Virus record (IMG/VR): IMGVR_UViG_3300002225_000006 | Span: 1 to 44,080 of that record | From: a virus | DNA length: 44,080 nt | Direction: 5' to 3' (one strand) | Translations under genes and position numbers: made by a program | Shown here: positions 7,142-16,200 of the stretch, one piece after another | Layout: every line of letters begins with the position of its first letter | Numbering within the stretch: position 1 is the stretch's first letter | The notes under the pieces: model-generated | Told to the model about the DNA's origin: nothing | Databases searched by the model: none | What the model saw: only the letters and a program-made list of their open reading frames with translations

Positions 7142-8080
7142 ATGCAACTTACATCTAATACTCAAGCTTTCATTGATGCTGAAGTCTATTCAGATTTCAT
7201 CTTATACAACATGCATGACGGAGAGCTTGGTGAACAGTTCTACCGGAACATCTCTGACTTCCAGTCTGGTGACACCCTCAACATTAAAACTGTTGGTACA
7301 GTCACTTTGCAAGAAGCTTCAGAAGACACCCCCATCAACTACAGCCCTATCGACACAGGTACAGTTACTCTGTCCATGACTGATAGTGTTGGTGATGCAT
7401 GGCACGTAACTGACGATCTTCGTGAAGACGGTAGCCAGGTTGACCAGCTCATGACAGCTCGTGCAACTGAGTCTACTCGTGCTTACCAAGAGCATTTTGA
7501 AACTCGCTTCTTTGCTGTGGCTAACGCTGCACAGACTAATGCTAATGCAAACGCTATTGATGGCTTTGCTCACCGTATAGCATCTTCTGAGACTAACAAC
7601 GTATTTGCTCTTTCTCAGTTGGTTTCTCTGCGTTTAGCTTTCAATAAGGCTAACGTACCAGCACAAGGTCGCGTACTCTTCGCTGACTCTGTTGTTGAAG
7701 CAACTCTGAACAACTTAGTAACAATCACTTCAGACGTTTCTCCTTTCGCTAGTGACATTCTAGCTAATGGTATGTCTAGCAACATGCGTTTCATGATGAG
7801 CCTATATGGTTTTGATATCATCTTAAGCAACCGTTTGCCTACTGGATCTTTCAGTGATGGTGTAACTGCCGTAACTGACGCTGTTGCTAACATAGCAATG
7901 TGTGTTCTTGATGACCAGTGCAAGCCTATCATGGGTACTTGGCGTCGACGTCCTGTTGTTAAGGGCGAGTACAACAAAGACCTTTTCCGTTCTGAGTTTA
8001 CTTCACGAGCACGTTTTGCTCTTGGTGCTCAGCGTGTAGACACTCTCGGTGTCATCATCACTTCAGCATCTAACATCTAA
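7142..8080 (+). CDS. Major capsid protein
   Basis: The 312-aa product follows the scaffold gene after an excellent RBS (TTAGGAGC). Its order in the operon and size fit the HK97-fold major capsid protein of podoviruses. Recognisable stretches include DGELGEQFYRNISDF near residue 27 and ATESTRAYQEHFETRFFAVANAA near 108. Codon use differs from its neighbours: Arg is almost always CGT, and AAC, TCT and GTT are common, whereas adjacent genes use AGG and AGA often. That is expected for the most highly expressed phage gene. Hundreds of copies form the head shell. Confidence 0.92.
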   Translation: MQLTSNTQAFIDAEVYSDFILYNMHDGELGEQFYRNISDFQSGDTLNIKTVGTVTLQEASEDTPINYSPIDTGTVTLSMTDSVGDAWHVTDDLREDGSQVDQLMTARATESTRAYQEHFETRFFAVANAAQTNANANAIDGFAHRIASSETNNVFALSQLVSLRLAFNKANVPAQGRVLFADSVVEATLNNLVTITSDVSPFASDILANGMSSNMRFMMSLYGFDIILSNRLPTGSFSDGVTAVTDAVANIAMCVLDDQCKPIMGTWRRRPVVKGEYNKDLFRSEFTSRARFALGAQRVDTLGVIITSASNI

Positions 8081-8091
8081 GGGGAATTAAA

Positions 8092-8556
8092 ATGAGCTAC
8101 GAAGACAGTGCAGGATTGAACGTAAGCAATCACTATGGTGAGCGTAAGGTTGGTGGGGCTATTGGTCACATCAAATCTGAAGGTTCATACAAAGAGCTTA
8201 CAATTGAAATTACAGGTGAGATGCTGAATGACAGCTTCCGTCCTGAAGTAATCTTACCAGCGGGTGCTCTACCTGTTGAAGCTTACATTGACGTTAGCGA
8301 AGTATTCGCACTTGGTGGAACCACTCCAACTATCTTGGTTGGTACTTCTGGAAGTGAAGCTACTAACGGTTTGGTTGTATCTGAAGCTATTGCTGAAGCA
8401 GTTGCTACAGAAGACCTTAGCGCAACTTTGACTGGTACTTGGGGAGCTTCTTTAGCTGCCGCAACTACTGTTGGTGTAACTCTAGGTGGAACATCACCTA
8501 CAGCTGCAGCCGCATCTGGTAAAGGTCGCTTAGTAGTACGTTATATTTCTATCTAG
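8092..8556 (+). CDS. Head decoration/stabilisation protein candidate
   Basis: The 154-aa protein follows the capsid gene by 11 bp behind a GGGGAATT ribosome binding site. It is rich in Ala, Thr, Gly and Val, predicted all-beta (LTIEITGEM, VEAYIDVSEVF, VVRYISI), and lacks membrane segments. A high-copy small beta protein encoded between the capsid gene and a terminator is typical of decoration or cement proteins. I do not recognise a specific family, and a head-completion role is the alternative. Confidence 0.6.
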   Translation: MSYEDSAGLNVSNHYGERKVGGAIGHIKSEGSYKELTIEITGEMLNDSFRPEVILPAGALPVEAYIDVSEVFALGGTTPTILVGTSGSEATNGLVVSEAIAEAVATEDLSATLTGTWGASLAAATTVGVTLGGTSPTAAAASGKGRLVVRYISI

Positions 8557-8565
8557 TAAAACAAG

Positions 8566-8588
8566 GGGGAGGCGATTGTCTCCCCTTT
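8566..8588 (+). terminator. Intrinsic terminator after the capsid genes
   Basis: GGGGAG (8566-8571) pairs with CTCCCC (8580-8585) around an 8-nt loop and is followed by TTT. The short U run suggests partial termination, which would lower transcription of tail genes relative to the capsid gene, as in T7-like phages. Confidence 0.65.
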
Positions 8589-8609
8589 CCTACCTATTGA
8601 GAGGATGTT

Positions 8610-9284
8610 ATGGCAGAACACAATACATTGACAGGGGCCAGCTTACACGAGCCTAAAGGGGCAGCGGCAGCATCTTCTGGTGAGGTTTATACAGCTGACG
8701 GGGCTGGTAGCGGTGCTTGGACTGAGATTGCAATAGCTGGGCAGAGTGCAGCAGCGGCAGATGAAATACCTAAGAGTGATGGCGCAGGTAGTGTCACTTG
8801 GGTAGAGAACAAGGTGCTGACAACCAGTATTCTTAATAGAAGTGAAACAATAGATCAGAACCCATCAACAACAGATACACCATTGCAGATTACTTTCGGT
8901 GCTGCACACAACACAACAGAATTCGATATATCAGCAGCAGGTGCCATAACTTGTAATGTTACTGGTTCATACATCATTAGGTTCAACTTCAGGTTTGCTA
9001 GGACATCAGGTACAGGTACAGCAATCCTAGTGGGGCGTTACCTACTAGATGGTGTAGAGGCAGCCTCACCAATTACTTGTGAACTTACAGGTGCAGGTGA
9101 CGTAGTCCCATATTCAGTGTCAGTGCCAGCTCAATTGACAGCAGGTCAGGTACTAACTGTAGAGTTGCTACGTGACAGTTCAGGTAATGATGATGGCGGT
9201 TTAGCTTCATTCAACCCCACGTTAGCTGGTTGGGGAACTGTTGGTAGTGCATTAGTAAGTATAGACAAAATGAGAGTTGGCTAA
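8610..9284 (+). CDS. Head-fibre/structural beta-sandwich protein
   Basis: The 224-aa protein starts with LTGASLHEPKGAAAA, a motif I associate with phage head or tail fibre N-termini. The C-terminal ~130 residues look like a jelly-roll or C1q/TNF-like beta-sandwich: repeated beta strands with YIIRFNFRFAR, LVGRYLLDGVE and VLTVELLRDSSG. Such proteins form trimeric knobs on virions that bind cell-surface or environmental glycans. It sits between the decoration gene and the tail-tube gene. Attachment to head rather than tail is inferred from position. Confidence 0.65.
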   Translation: MAEHNTLTGASLHEPKGAAAASSGEVYTADGAGSGAWTEIAIAGQSAAAADEIPKSDGAGSVTWVENKVLTTSILNRSETIDQNPSTTDTPLQITFGAAHNTTEFDISAAGAITCNVTGSYIIRFNFRFARTSGTGTAILVGRYLLDGVEAASPITCELTGAGDVVPYSVSVPAQLTAGQVLTVELLRDSSGNDDGGLASFNPTLAGWGTVGSALVSIDKMRVG

Positions 9285-9286
9285 TT

Positions 9287-10039
9287 ATGAAGATGACAGT
9301 GTTAGAAATCATACAAGAAGTGCTGTCCTACATAGATGGCGATGAAGTTTCAACTTGGGATCACACAACTGAGAGTGAGCAAGTATACACCATAGTCAAG
9401 GCCACCTACTTTAACATGATGAGCAATAGGCTATGGCCCCACCTACGAAAAGGTGTGACTGTAGCTACCCTAGCTGATGTCAATACCCCTACACATATGG
9501 TGTTGGCTGACACTATTAAAGAATTGTGCTTCATCAATTACAATGTGGCCACAACTACAGACACAAGAAAGAAGTATACTGAGCTTAAGTACTTGTCAGC
9601 TGAGGAGTTTATCCACAGAACTAACCAAGAAGACGACAGTCTATCTGAGGTGCAAGTGGTTACAGATCTGTCTGGTATTGAGCTAATGATACGTAATGAC
9701 AGAGCACCCACATACTACACAAGCTTTGATGATGAGAACCTTGTGATGGATAGCTTTGACTCAGCTGTTGCTACAACACTTGAGACAGCTAAGGTGCAGG
9801 CACAAGCCTATGTACTCCCAGCTTGGACAGATGAGACAGATGCATTCATACCTGACCTACCTGATGATGCTTTCAGGAGCTTAGTTGAGAGCTGTAAGTC
9901 AGTGGCTTCACAGAGCCTTATACAGACAGCTGACCCAAAGGCAGAGCAAGAGGCCACTAGGCAGAGTAGGTGGCTAGCTAGGAAGGCTAGACGTGTTGAA
10001 GGTGGTATTAAGTTTGCAAGCTTTGGTAGGAGGAAGTAA
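9287..10039 (+). CDS. Tail tubular protein A (T7 gp11-like adaptor)
   Basis: The 250-aa protein has the build of T7 gp11-type adaptors: N-terminal helices (MTVLEIIQEVLSYI, YTIVKATYFNMMSNRLW), a central beta region, and C-terminal helices rich in Arg and Lys (AFRSLVESCKSVASQSL, RQSRWLARKARR). Twelve copies would sit under the portal and connect it to the nozzle. It lies upstream of the nozzle gene with one tiny gene between, as in related marine podoviruses. Confidence 0.85.
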   Translation: MKMTVLEIIQEVLSYIDGDEVSTWDHTTESEQVYTIVKATYFNMMSNRLWPHLRKGVTVATLADVNTPTHMVLADTIKELCFINYNVATTTDTRKKYTELKYLSAEEFIHRTNQEDDSLSEVQVVTDLSGIELMIRNDRAPTYYTSFDDENLVMDSFDSAVATTLETAKVQAQAYVLPAWTDETDAFIPDLPDDAFRSLVESCKSVASQSLIQTADPKAEQEATRQSRWLARKARRVEGGIKFASFGRRK

Positions 10040-10040
10040 G

Positions 10041-10250
10041 ATGACAGCAAAGGTTATAGGCCAAGAGTATAAGGGCCACAAGATTATAAACAGCTTCGGC
10101 ACTATGTTTGAGATAAAGGCATTAGGCAAGGGCACAGTTAACAAAGACCTCCGTGGTATGTACACAAGTGCAGCAGCGGCTATGCATGATATAGATAGAG
10201 TTAAGTCAATTGCTGCGGAGAAAGACAATGGGACAAAGCAAACAGGTTAA
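10041..10250 (+). CDS. Hypothetical protein, 69 aa, between tail tube genes
   Basis: The ATG at 10041 follows the strong site GGTAGGAGGAAGTAAG. The frame stays open upstream to 9993, but that would overlap the adaptor gene. The product is small and basic with a beta-rich first half (VIGQEYKGHKI) and a helical end. Its 3' end overlaps the next start by 23 bp, implying coupling. No family is recognised. Confidence 0.65.
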   Translation: MTAKVIGQEYKGHKIINSFGTMFEIKALGKGTVNKDLRGMYTSAAAAMHDIDRVKSIAAEKDNGTKQTG

Positions 10251-12495
10251 GGAGTTTAGGAACTTCACAGGTGGGTTAGTCACTGATGGCCCCCTCCTAA
10301 GTAGGGCGGATAACACCACAACTGATGAAGCTAATTTCAGAATTAATAAGGACGGTAGTAGATCTAGAAGGGATGTGCTGTACAAGGATAACAGCTCTGC
10401 AGATTCCTATACAGCATCACAAGGTTATGACGCGACTGTTGACGTAGCCATCACCACCTTCGTGTGGGAAGCGGCTGGTGGAATTCCTGGAAATGACAGG
10501 GTCGTGGTGCAGGTAGGTACCGAGGTGTTCTTGTCAGCACAATCAGATAGTATACCTGAACGTAACCACATAACATTCCCATCAATCACTTCCAACTATA
10601 CAATACCAATGTCATTTGCCACTATGAGTGGTAAGCTTATAATAGCTACAGGCCAAGGTGAGCCATACTTAGTATCACTTAGCGCAGCTGATGTAATAAC
10701 TGTTGAGCAGATAGCGATAAGGGTTAGGGACAGCTTCGGTGAGGCTGACACAGGTTCAGCATTCTCTGGTGAGTTTAGTCCATTAGATGACTTATTGTCT
10801 GAGGGCTTCCTAGATGAACGCCCCACCACAATGACTAGGTCACATGAGTATAATCTCCGTAATCAAGGTTGGGGTACTAAGAGGACTTCATACACAACTG
10901 GTAGGACAGAGTATGACCCCATTAGATTGTTTAATACGGATTCAGGTGTCTACCCATCTAATGCAGATAGCGTAGTACCTTGGCTAAAGACAAACCCTAA
11001 TGCTGGCGCCAACTCATTCAGAATAAGATTTGATAGTGAGAGTCTTGAGAGTAATACACCAACTAACAGTAGAGCGCCATATGGCTCCTTTGTTATAAAC
11101 CTCCTTAGTCGTGGTCAGAGTAGGGCTACAGAGCTTGAGAGGGTTAACACTAAACAGGGGTTCACTACATTTGCCGGATCTATATCAACTGATCTATCCT
11201 CTGGTGGCCCTAGGCTTGTAGAGGAGTTTGCAGGTAGGGTGTGGTATGCTGGTTTCTCAGATGAGGTAACTGGTGGCACAGACCACTCACCTACGTTATC
11301 CTCTATATTAGCTTATAGTCAAAGTGTAGAGAAGGACTCGCAGATAGGCAAGTGCTTCCAAGAGGGTGACCCAACACATGAGGATCAGCCAGACCTAGTT
11401 GACACTGATGGTGGCTTCATAAAGATTGCTGGTGTCTCAGATGTAGTTAAGTTGGTTGCTGTTGATGACTCGCTAGTTGTGTTTGCACGTAATGGGACCT
11501 GGGCTATATCTGGTGGTGAGAGCTTATTTACAGCAAACAATCAGTTGGTGTACAAAGTGTCGGATGATGCCATAGTGCAGGAAGGGTCAACAGTTAAGGT
11601 TGGCAACACTGTATATTTCATGAGTGACCTAGCAATACACAAGATAGGTAGGGATCAGTCCGGTAGGTTATCATGCATTAAGATTTCTGATAAGGTATCA
11701 ACACTATTGTCAGACTGGCAACCATCAACCTTCTCTAACCTATCTGGTGTCTACGATGAGTTTGAGAATGTCATTAAGTGGGTGTTTGGTAATAACCTCC
11801 GTAATGCAGGGGAAGCACAGGAGATTGTGTACAACTTAAATTTTGATGCATTTAGCTTTAACACATACCCAGGGGCTGTAGACCCAGCTAATGGTAACTC
11901 TGTTGTTGGTTATGTAGAAGTGCCATCAACTGACATAAACTCATTCTTAGAGGTGGTTACTGACGGTGGTGTGACAGTCACAGATAGCGGGGCCGATGTG
12001 GAGTCATCTGTCAGCTCTGTCTCTCGTGCGCCAGTGAGGCACAGGTACCTATGTACTGTAGGTGACACAGTGTCAACAACATCATTACAGACATTTGGCA
12101 CCACCACTAACAGGGACGGGTTCGTCGGTGATTACAGTGATGTGGACTACGAGATGCAGTCATATATTAAGACACCGCCGCTAACACTACCAGAGAGTTC
12201 TAGGCGTAAGTCTTGTCCTTATGCGGTGTTTCACTTAGGTTTTTTCGAAGGGCCAGAGGTATCTGTTGGTTCGTCTTGCCTGGTGACACCTAGGTGGGGT
12301 TTTGATGAGAAGTTTGGCAAGACGTTTGAGGCATACAAGACTACTGATCTTTTGTTCCCTGGGACTATCATATCGTCTAGACGTAAGATAAGGGGTAGGG
12401 GCAGGGAGTTATCATTCCTCATGGAAGCAGACCCAACACTACCACTAGTAATATATGGCTGGGGGATGGACATTGACACAAACAAAAAGCTGTAA
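10228..12495 (+). CDS. Tail tubular protein B (T7 gp12-like nozzle)
   Basis: The 755-aa product has the N-terminal signature of nozzle proteins (FRNFTGGLVTDGPLLSRADN, then DEANFRINKDGSRSRRDVL) and a long beta-rich body resembling a propeller, as in T7 gp12. Six copies would form the tail nozzle at the distal end of the adaptor ring and carry the fibre. The ATG at 10228 follows GCGGAGAAAG. A start at 10210 has no RBS. It is the largest pure tail protein here and comparable in size to gp12 of T7. Confidence 0.88.
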   Translation: MGQSKQVKEFRNFTGGLVTDGPLLSRADNTTTDEANFRINKDGSRSRRDVLYKDNSSADSYTASQGYDATVDVAITTFVWEAAGGIPGNDRVVVQVGTEVFLSAQSDSIPERNHITFPSITSNYTIPMSFATMSGKLIIATGQGEPYLVSLSAADVITVEQIAIRVRDSFGEADTGSAFSGEFSPLDDLLSEGFLDERPTTMTRSHEYNLRNQGWGTKRTSYTTGRTEYDPIRLFNTDSGVYPSNADSVVPWLKTNPNAGANSFRIRFDSESLESNTPTNSRAPYGSFVINLLSRGQSRATELERVNTKQGFTTFAGSISTDLSSGGPRLVEEFAGRVWYAGFSDEVTGGTDHSPTLSSILAYSQSVEKDSQIGKCFQEGDPTHEDQPDLVDTDGGFIKIAGVSDVVKLVAVDDSLVVFARNGTWAISGGESLFTANNQLVYKVSDDAIVQEGSTVKVGNTVYFMSDLAIHKIGRDQSGRLSCIKISDKVSTLLSDWQPSTFSNLSGVYDEFENVIKWVFGNNLRNAGEAQEIVYNLNFDAFSFNTYPGAVDPANGNSVVGYVEVPSTDINSFLEVVTDGGVTVTDSGADVESSVSSVSRAPVRHRYLCTVGDTVSTTSLQTFGTTTNRDGFVGDYSDVDYEMQSYIKTPPLTLPESSRRKSCPYAVFHLGFFEGPEVSVGSSCLVTPRWGFDEKFGKTFEAYKTTDLLFPGTIISSRRKIRGRGRELSFLMEADPTLPLVIYGWGMDIDTNKKL

Positions 12496-12496
12496 A

Positions 12497-12763
12497 GTGA
12501 TATTCAAAGAGACAGCAAACTACTGCTTGTCATACATCCACAATGGTTGTGAGTTCCACGTACACTGTGAGGTGTATAACTGGAAGCTTTCAGTCATGAA
12601 GGAGTTGTATGTAGAGTTTGCTCACCTACTTGAGGTGGCAAGTGACATGGGGTTTTCTGAGGTGTGGAGTGTCACACCTAACCCTAAGTTCTGCCTCCTC
12701 TTTGGTGGTATTGACACTAACACAAACCTTGCAGGTTGCAGGGTTATGTACTGGGAAATTTAG
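12497..12763 (+). CDS. Hypothetical late protein, about 88 aa
   Basis: Two starts compete: GTG at 12497, two bases after the nozzle stop, and ATG at 12455, which would overlap the nozzle gene by 41 bp. GTG is preferred because the recognisable part of the protein begins VIFKETANYCLSYIHNG, but neither start has a good RBS. Conserved-looking stretches include CEFHVHCEVYNW and VTPNPKFCLLFGG. I have the impression of a small family of podovirus proteins between nozzle and ejection genes. An acetyltransferase-like fold is possible but unproven. Confidence 0.6.
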   Translation: MIFKETANYCLSYIHNGCEFHVHCEVYNWKLSVMKELYVEFAHLLEVASDMGFSEVWSVTPNPKFCLLFGGIDTNTNLAGCRVMYWEI

Positions 12764-12772
12764 GAGGTTAGT

Positions 12773-13195
12773 ATGGGTACTGGAGTTCTTATAGGACTAA
12801 CAGTGACAGGTGGTGTGGCTCAAGTGGCTGGCTCTCTTAAAGCTGGTGAGAAACAAGAGGAAGCAGCATTCGCTAATAAAGCCTCACAAGCTCAAGCTAC
12901 AGCTGAACAACGCAGGCAAACGGTGAGGGAGCAGCGTATTAGGAAGGCTAGGATTGTAGCCGCTTCACAAGCCAGTGGTACAGCTGGTAGCTCCTCTGAG
13001 CAAGGTTCGTTAGTTGCATTAGACACCTCCACAGCTAGCAACATAGCTTTCGGGAGGAGTCAAGAGGGTTCTGCCTTAGCTCAGACAGGGGCTTTGCAGA
13101 AAGGTCAGAATGCACAGAATAACGCAGCTTTAGCATCCAGTGTGTTTAATCTAGCTGCTACTGGTGTTGAGTATAACGCGAATAAACCTAAGTAG
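12773..13195 (+). CDS. Internal virion (ejection) protein, T7 gp14-like
   Basis: The 140-aa protein has a hydrophobic N-terminus with repeated small residues (VLIGLTVTGGVAQVAGSL) followed by a long Gln- and Ala-rich helix (ATAEQRRQTVREQRIRKARI) and a Gly/Ser/Ala tail. This matches gp14-type proteins ejected into the outer membrane to start the DNA channel. It opens the gp14-gp16-type set of three ejection genes. GGAGGTTAGT precedes the ATG. Confidence 0.8.
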   Translation: MGTGVLIGLTVTGGVAQVAGSLKAGEKQEEAAFANKASQAQATAEQRRQTVREQRIRKARIVAASQASGTAGSSSEQGSLVALDTSTASNIAFGRSQEGSALAQTGALQKGQNAQNNAALASSVFNLAATGVEYNANKPK

Positions 13196-13208
13196 AAGGT
13201 AGGTACAG

Positions 13209-16200
13209 ATGTCGTTAAATGAAGATTTAGGCGAAACTATAGAGCCAAGCTCTGAACTATTCAAAACAGAAGAAGAAAGACCAACTCTCAGTCCTTCCTC
13301 TAACTCTAACTTAGCGGCACACGGGGCACTACTTACAGGCGATGAGAACATTGGGGCAACCTTTGATTTAATATCAGCAGAGCTTGCCGATGGTGGCGTG
13401 TCTGAGACTAGCACTTCCTTAGTGCAGTTAGCTAAAGATGGCGCACAGCAGTCCTCAGAGGACGCTCTTACAGAGATGTTGCTAGACCCTACCGTAAGTC
13501 AGGTTGACAAACAATCGGCCATACATGGCTTCTCACAGCTTGCTGTTAAGCCTACTAGTATACAAGATGTAGTGAGTGAGCAAGCTTTGATAGCTCCCTC
13601 TGAAGGTGAGACTGTTGAGGCTGAGGTTATACGTATATCCACTGCACAGCTCGTCACTGAACTTAACGATTTCAAAAGACAGAAGACAGCTATACTGAAC
13701 GCTGCCGCTGCTGAAGGCAGCTCTGAGACAGCTGACATAGTGCTAGACCTAGTTGAGATTATAGCGCCTTTCACTGAGAGTAAGCTAGTCACACAGGTTA
13801 TGGGTGATGTACGAGGCAAGCATAAGCTTAAGGACTTCGTATTGAGTGGTAGTGCTAAAGAAGAGCTTAGATCTGCCATAGCTGCCATGCCTATTGACCA
13901 ACAGCTTGAAGCCTCACAGAAGGTTGTAGATATAATATCTAAGAACTCTAGTATAATACTTCCAGGTGATAATGACTTTGCTAAGCTAGACTTACTACGC
14001 ACAGTCCTTGAGGATGGGTATTACACACAAGCTGACAAGTATTTAGATAACATGGTTAGCCTTCTTGACATGACAATACTAGGTGGTGCTCTTAGCTCAC
14101 CTGTGCGTGGCCTGAAGAAGCTTGTTAAAGGTTTTAGAGGAGCTAAGGCACCATCAGTTGGTGACACTGTTGCAGATGGTGTTAAGTCCACTGTAAGTCC
14201 ATCGTCTGTTAGCCAGAACCTAAAGGACACTAACCCAGCTAAGTCTAAGAACTTGCATGACGCTGTAGTGAACAGTGAGGGTGATGACGTAGCTAAGGCT
14301 GCTTACGGAGCTGACAAGAATGAAGCTGTTGCTAATGACTTGCTACAAGAGGTTGCTAAGACTGATGGTAGTGTTAAGAACAAAGTTGGAAACATGGGAT
14401 CTAAGAAGGACCAAGAGATTACAGGCAACCCTGATACATTAGAATTCAATAAGAAAGATGGTCAGATATACTACTTCGAACAAGAGAAGCGTTCAGCTAG
14501 GGCGCACATAGCTAATGACCTACATAACGCATTAGGTATTACAGCACGCAGTGAACTAACAACTGTTGAGAGTTTTGGTGGATCTACACGCTTTAGTATG
14601 AAGTTCGGCCCCAAGAAAAAGGGCGACTCTAAGGGATTGGCAGTTGTGTCTGGTGTTAAAGGTAAGGGTGAGTTAGCTACAGGTAGTGACCACACTGGCA
14701 TAACACGCTACAGTATGAAGTATGGCCCTGAACAAGGTGGTTGGTCAAATGCTGGGGATGCTATTGAGGGCGTTAAAATCAGCTTGAGAGATCTTGGTAT
14801 AACAGATGACAATATCAAACTCCTATACAGAGATGGTGAGAACTACGTACCGACCACACTAGCTGATGAAGCTAAGTTAGCTGATGGACCACAAGATTAC
14901 ATTGTACAGGTTGACTACGACTACAAGGTCAACCCTATGGATGTCGAGGAGTGGGCTAAGCCTGACGTGAAGCGTAACCTATTTGATAGAAGTGCTCTGC
15001 TGTCTGGTACAAGTAATGGATCCTTCCAGCGACACCTACTTGATGCTGCTAGTATGCTTGACCCTAAGCTTACAGGTGGTGCTGCACAGGTTATAGATAA
15101 GTCTGCTGAGCTGGACAGGAAGCTGGTAGAGGAGCTTAAGAAGTTCTCTGACACGTATGTGGCCCTACCTGCTGACAGACAACAGATGGTTGAGTCTCTA
15201 CTTAAGGAAGCTAACTTCAAGAGTCAAGGCCCTAACCTAAACAAGCTTATAGCTGATGGCTTCACGCCTAAAGAGATTGAGGCACTATCCTCATGGAAGA
15301 ACTTCGGTGACACTATGTACTGGCTGGAGAATGCTGACTTAGTTAAGACGCTCTCTAATCAAGGCTTCGGTGTTATTGATGGCACTAAAGATGGATCTAA
15401 GCTGTTTGCTAAGGGTATTCAGAGAGGTGGTGTCAAGCAGAATGCTAGAGTGTATGACCCTATTAAGGATGAGGTTGTCACACTGTCCGGTAAAGAGCTT
15501 GACGATCTATATGAAGCTGGTGGGGAAGTTGCTACATTGAAGCAGCCAACTATGATTGATGATGACATGGTTGACCTTATAGTGACCACAAATAAGCCGG
15601 GTGCGTCCTACTTGAGAAGGTTGAATCCTGAAGACTCAGTATTGACTTACAAGCCTTGGCACTATCAGGTGAGATATAAGGCTCCATACTTCATAGACGA
15701 GCTTGTACACAACTCTAAAGGTGAGTTCCTATACAAGAAGGCTGTTGCTGTATCTGGTAATGTTAAAGACGCTGAGAGGGAAGTTAGACGCCTCACAGCT
15801 ACAACTGGCAGACAGTATGCACCACCACGTAGGGATATCAAGATGATGGACTTAGGTAGTGAGGACTACTGGAGCTTACAGGTTACAACCGGCAGAACAT
15901 CACAGCGTGTACGTGGTAAGCGTCTTGAAGATTCCACTAATCCTATGAACTCTGGAGCAGATAACCAGTGGGTGCTTGGCCCTATTGATAGTGCTATAGC
16001 AGCTGCTAGGAATATGTCTAAGCGAGCTTCCACTAGGGACTACCTAGACGCCACTAAGGCAAGGTTCATGGAGAACTATGGTGACTTGATACCTAAGAAC
16101 AAGTATGGTCAAGTTGCCTTCCCAAGGACTAGCAAAGATATTAGTAATATGGGTAGTGTTGGTAAGGGACAATCTAAGCGCCTTGCGGATGCTAGGACAA

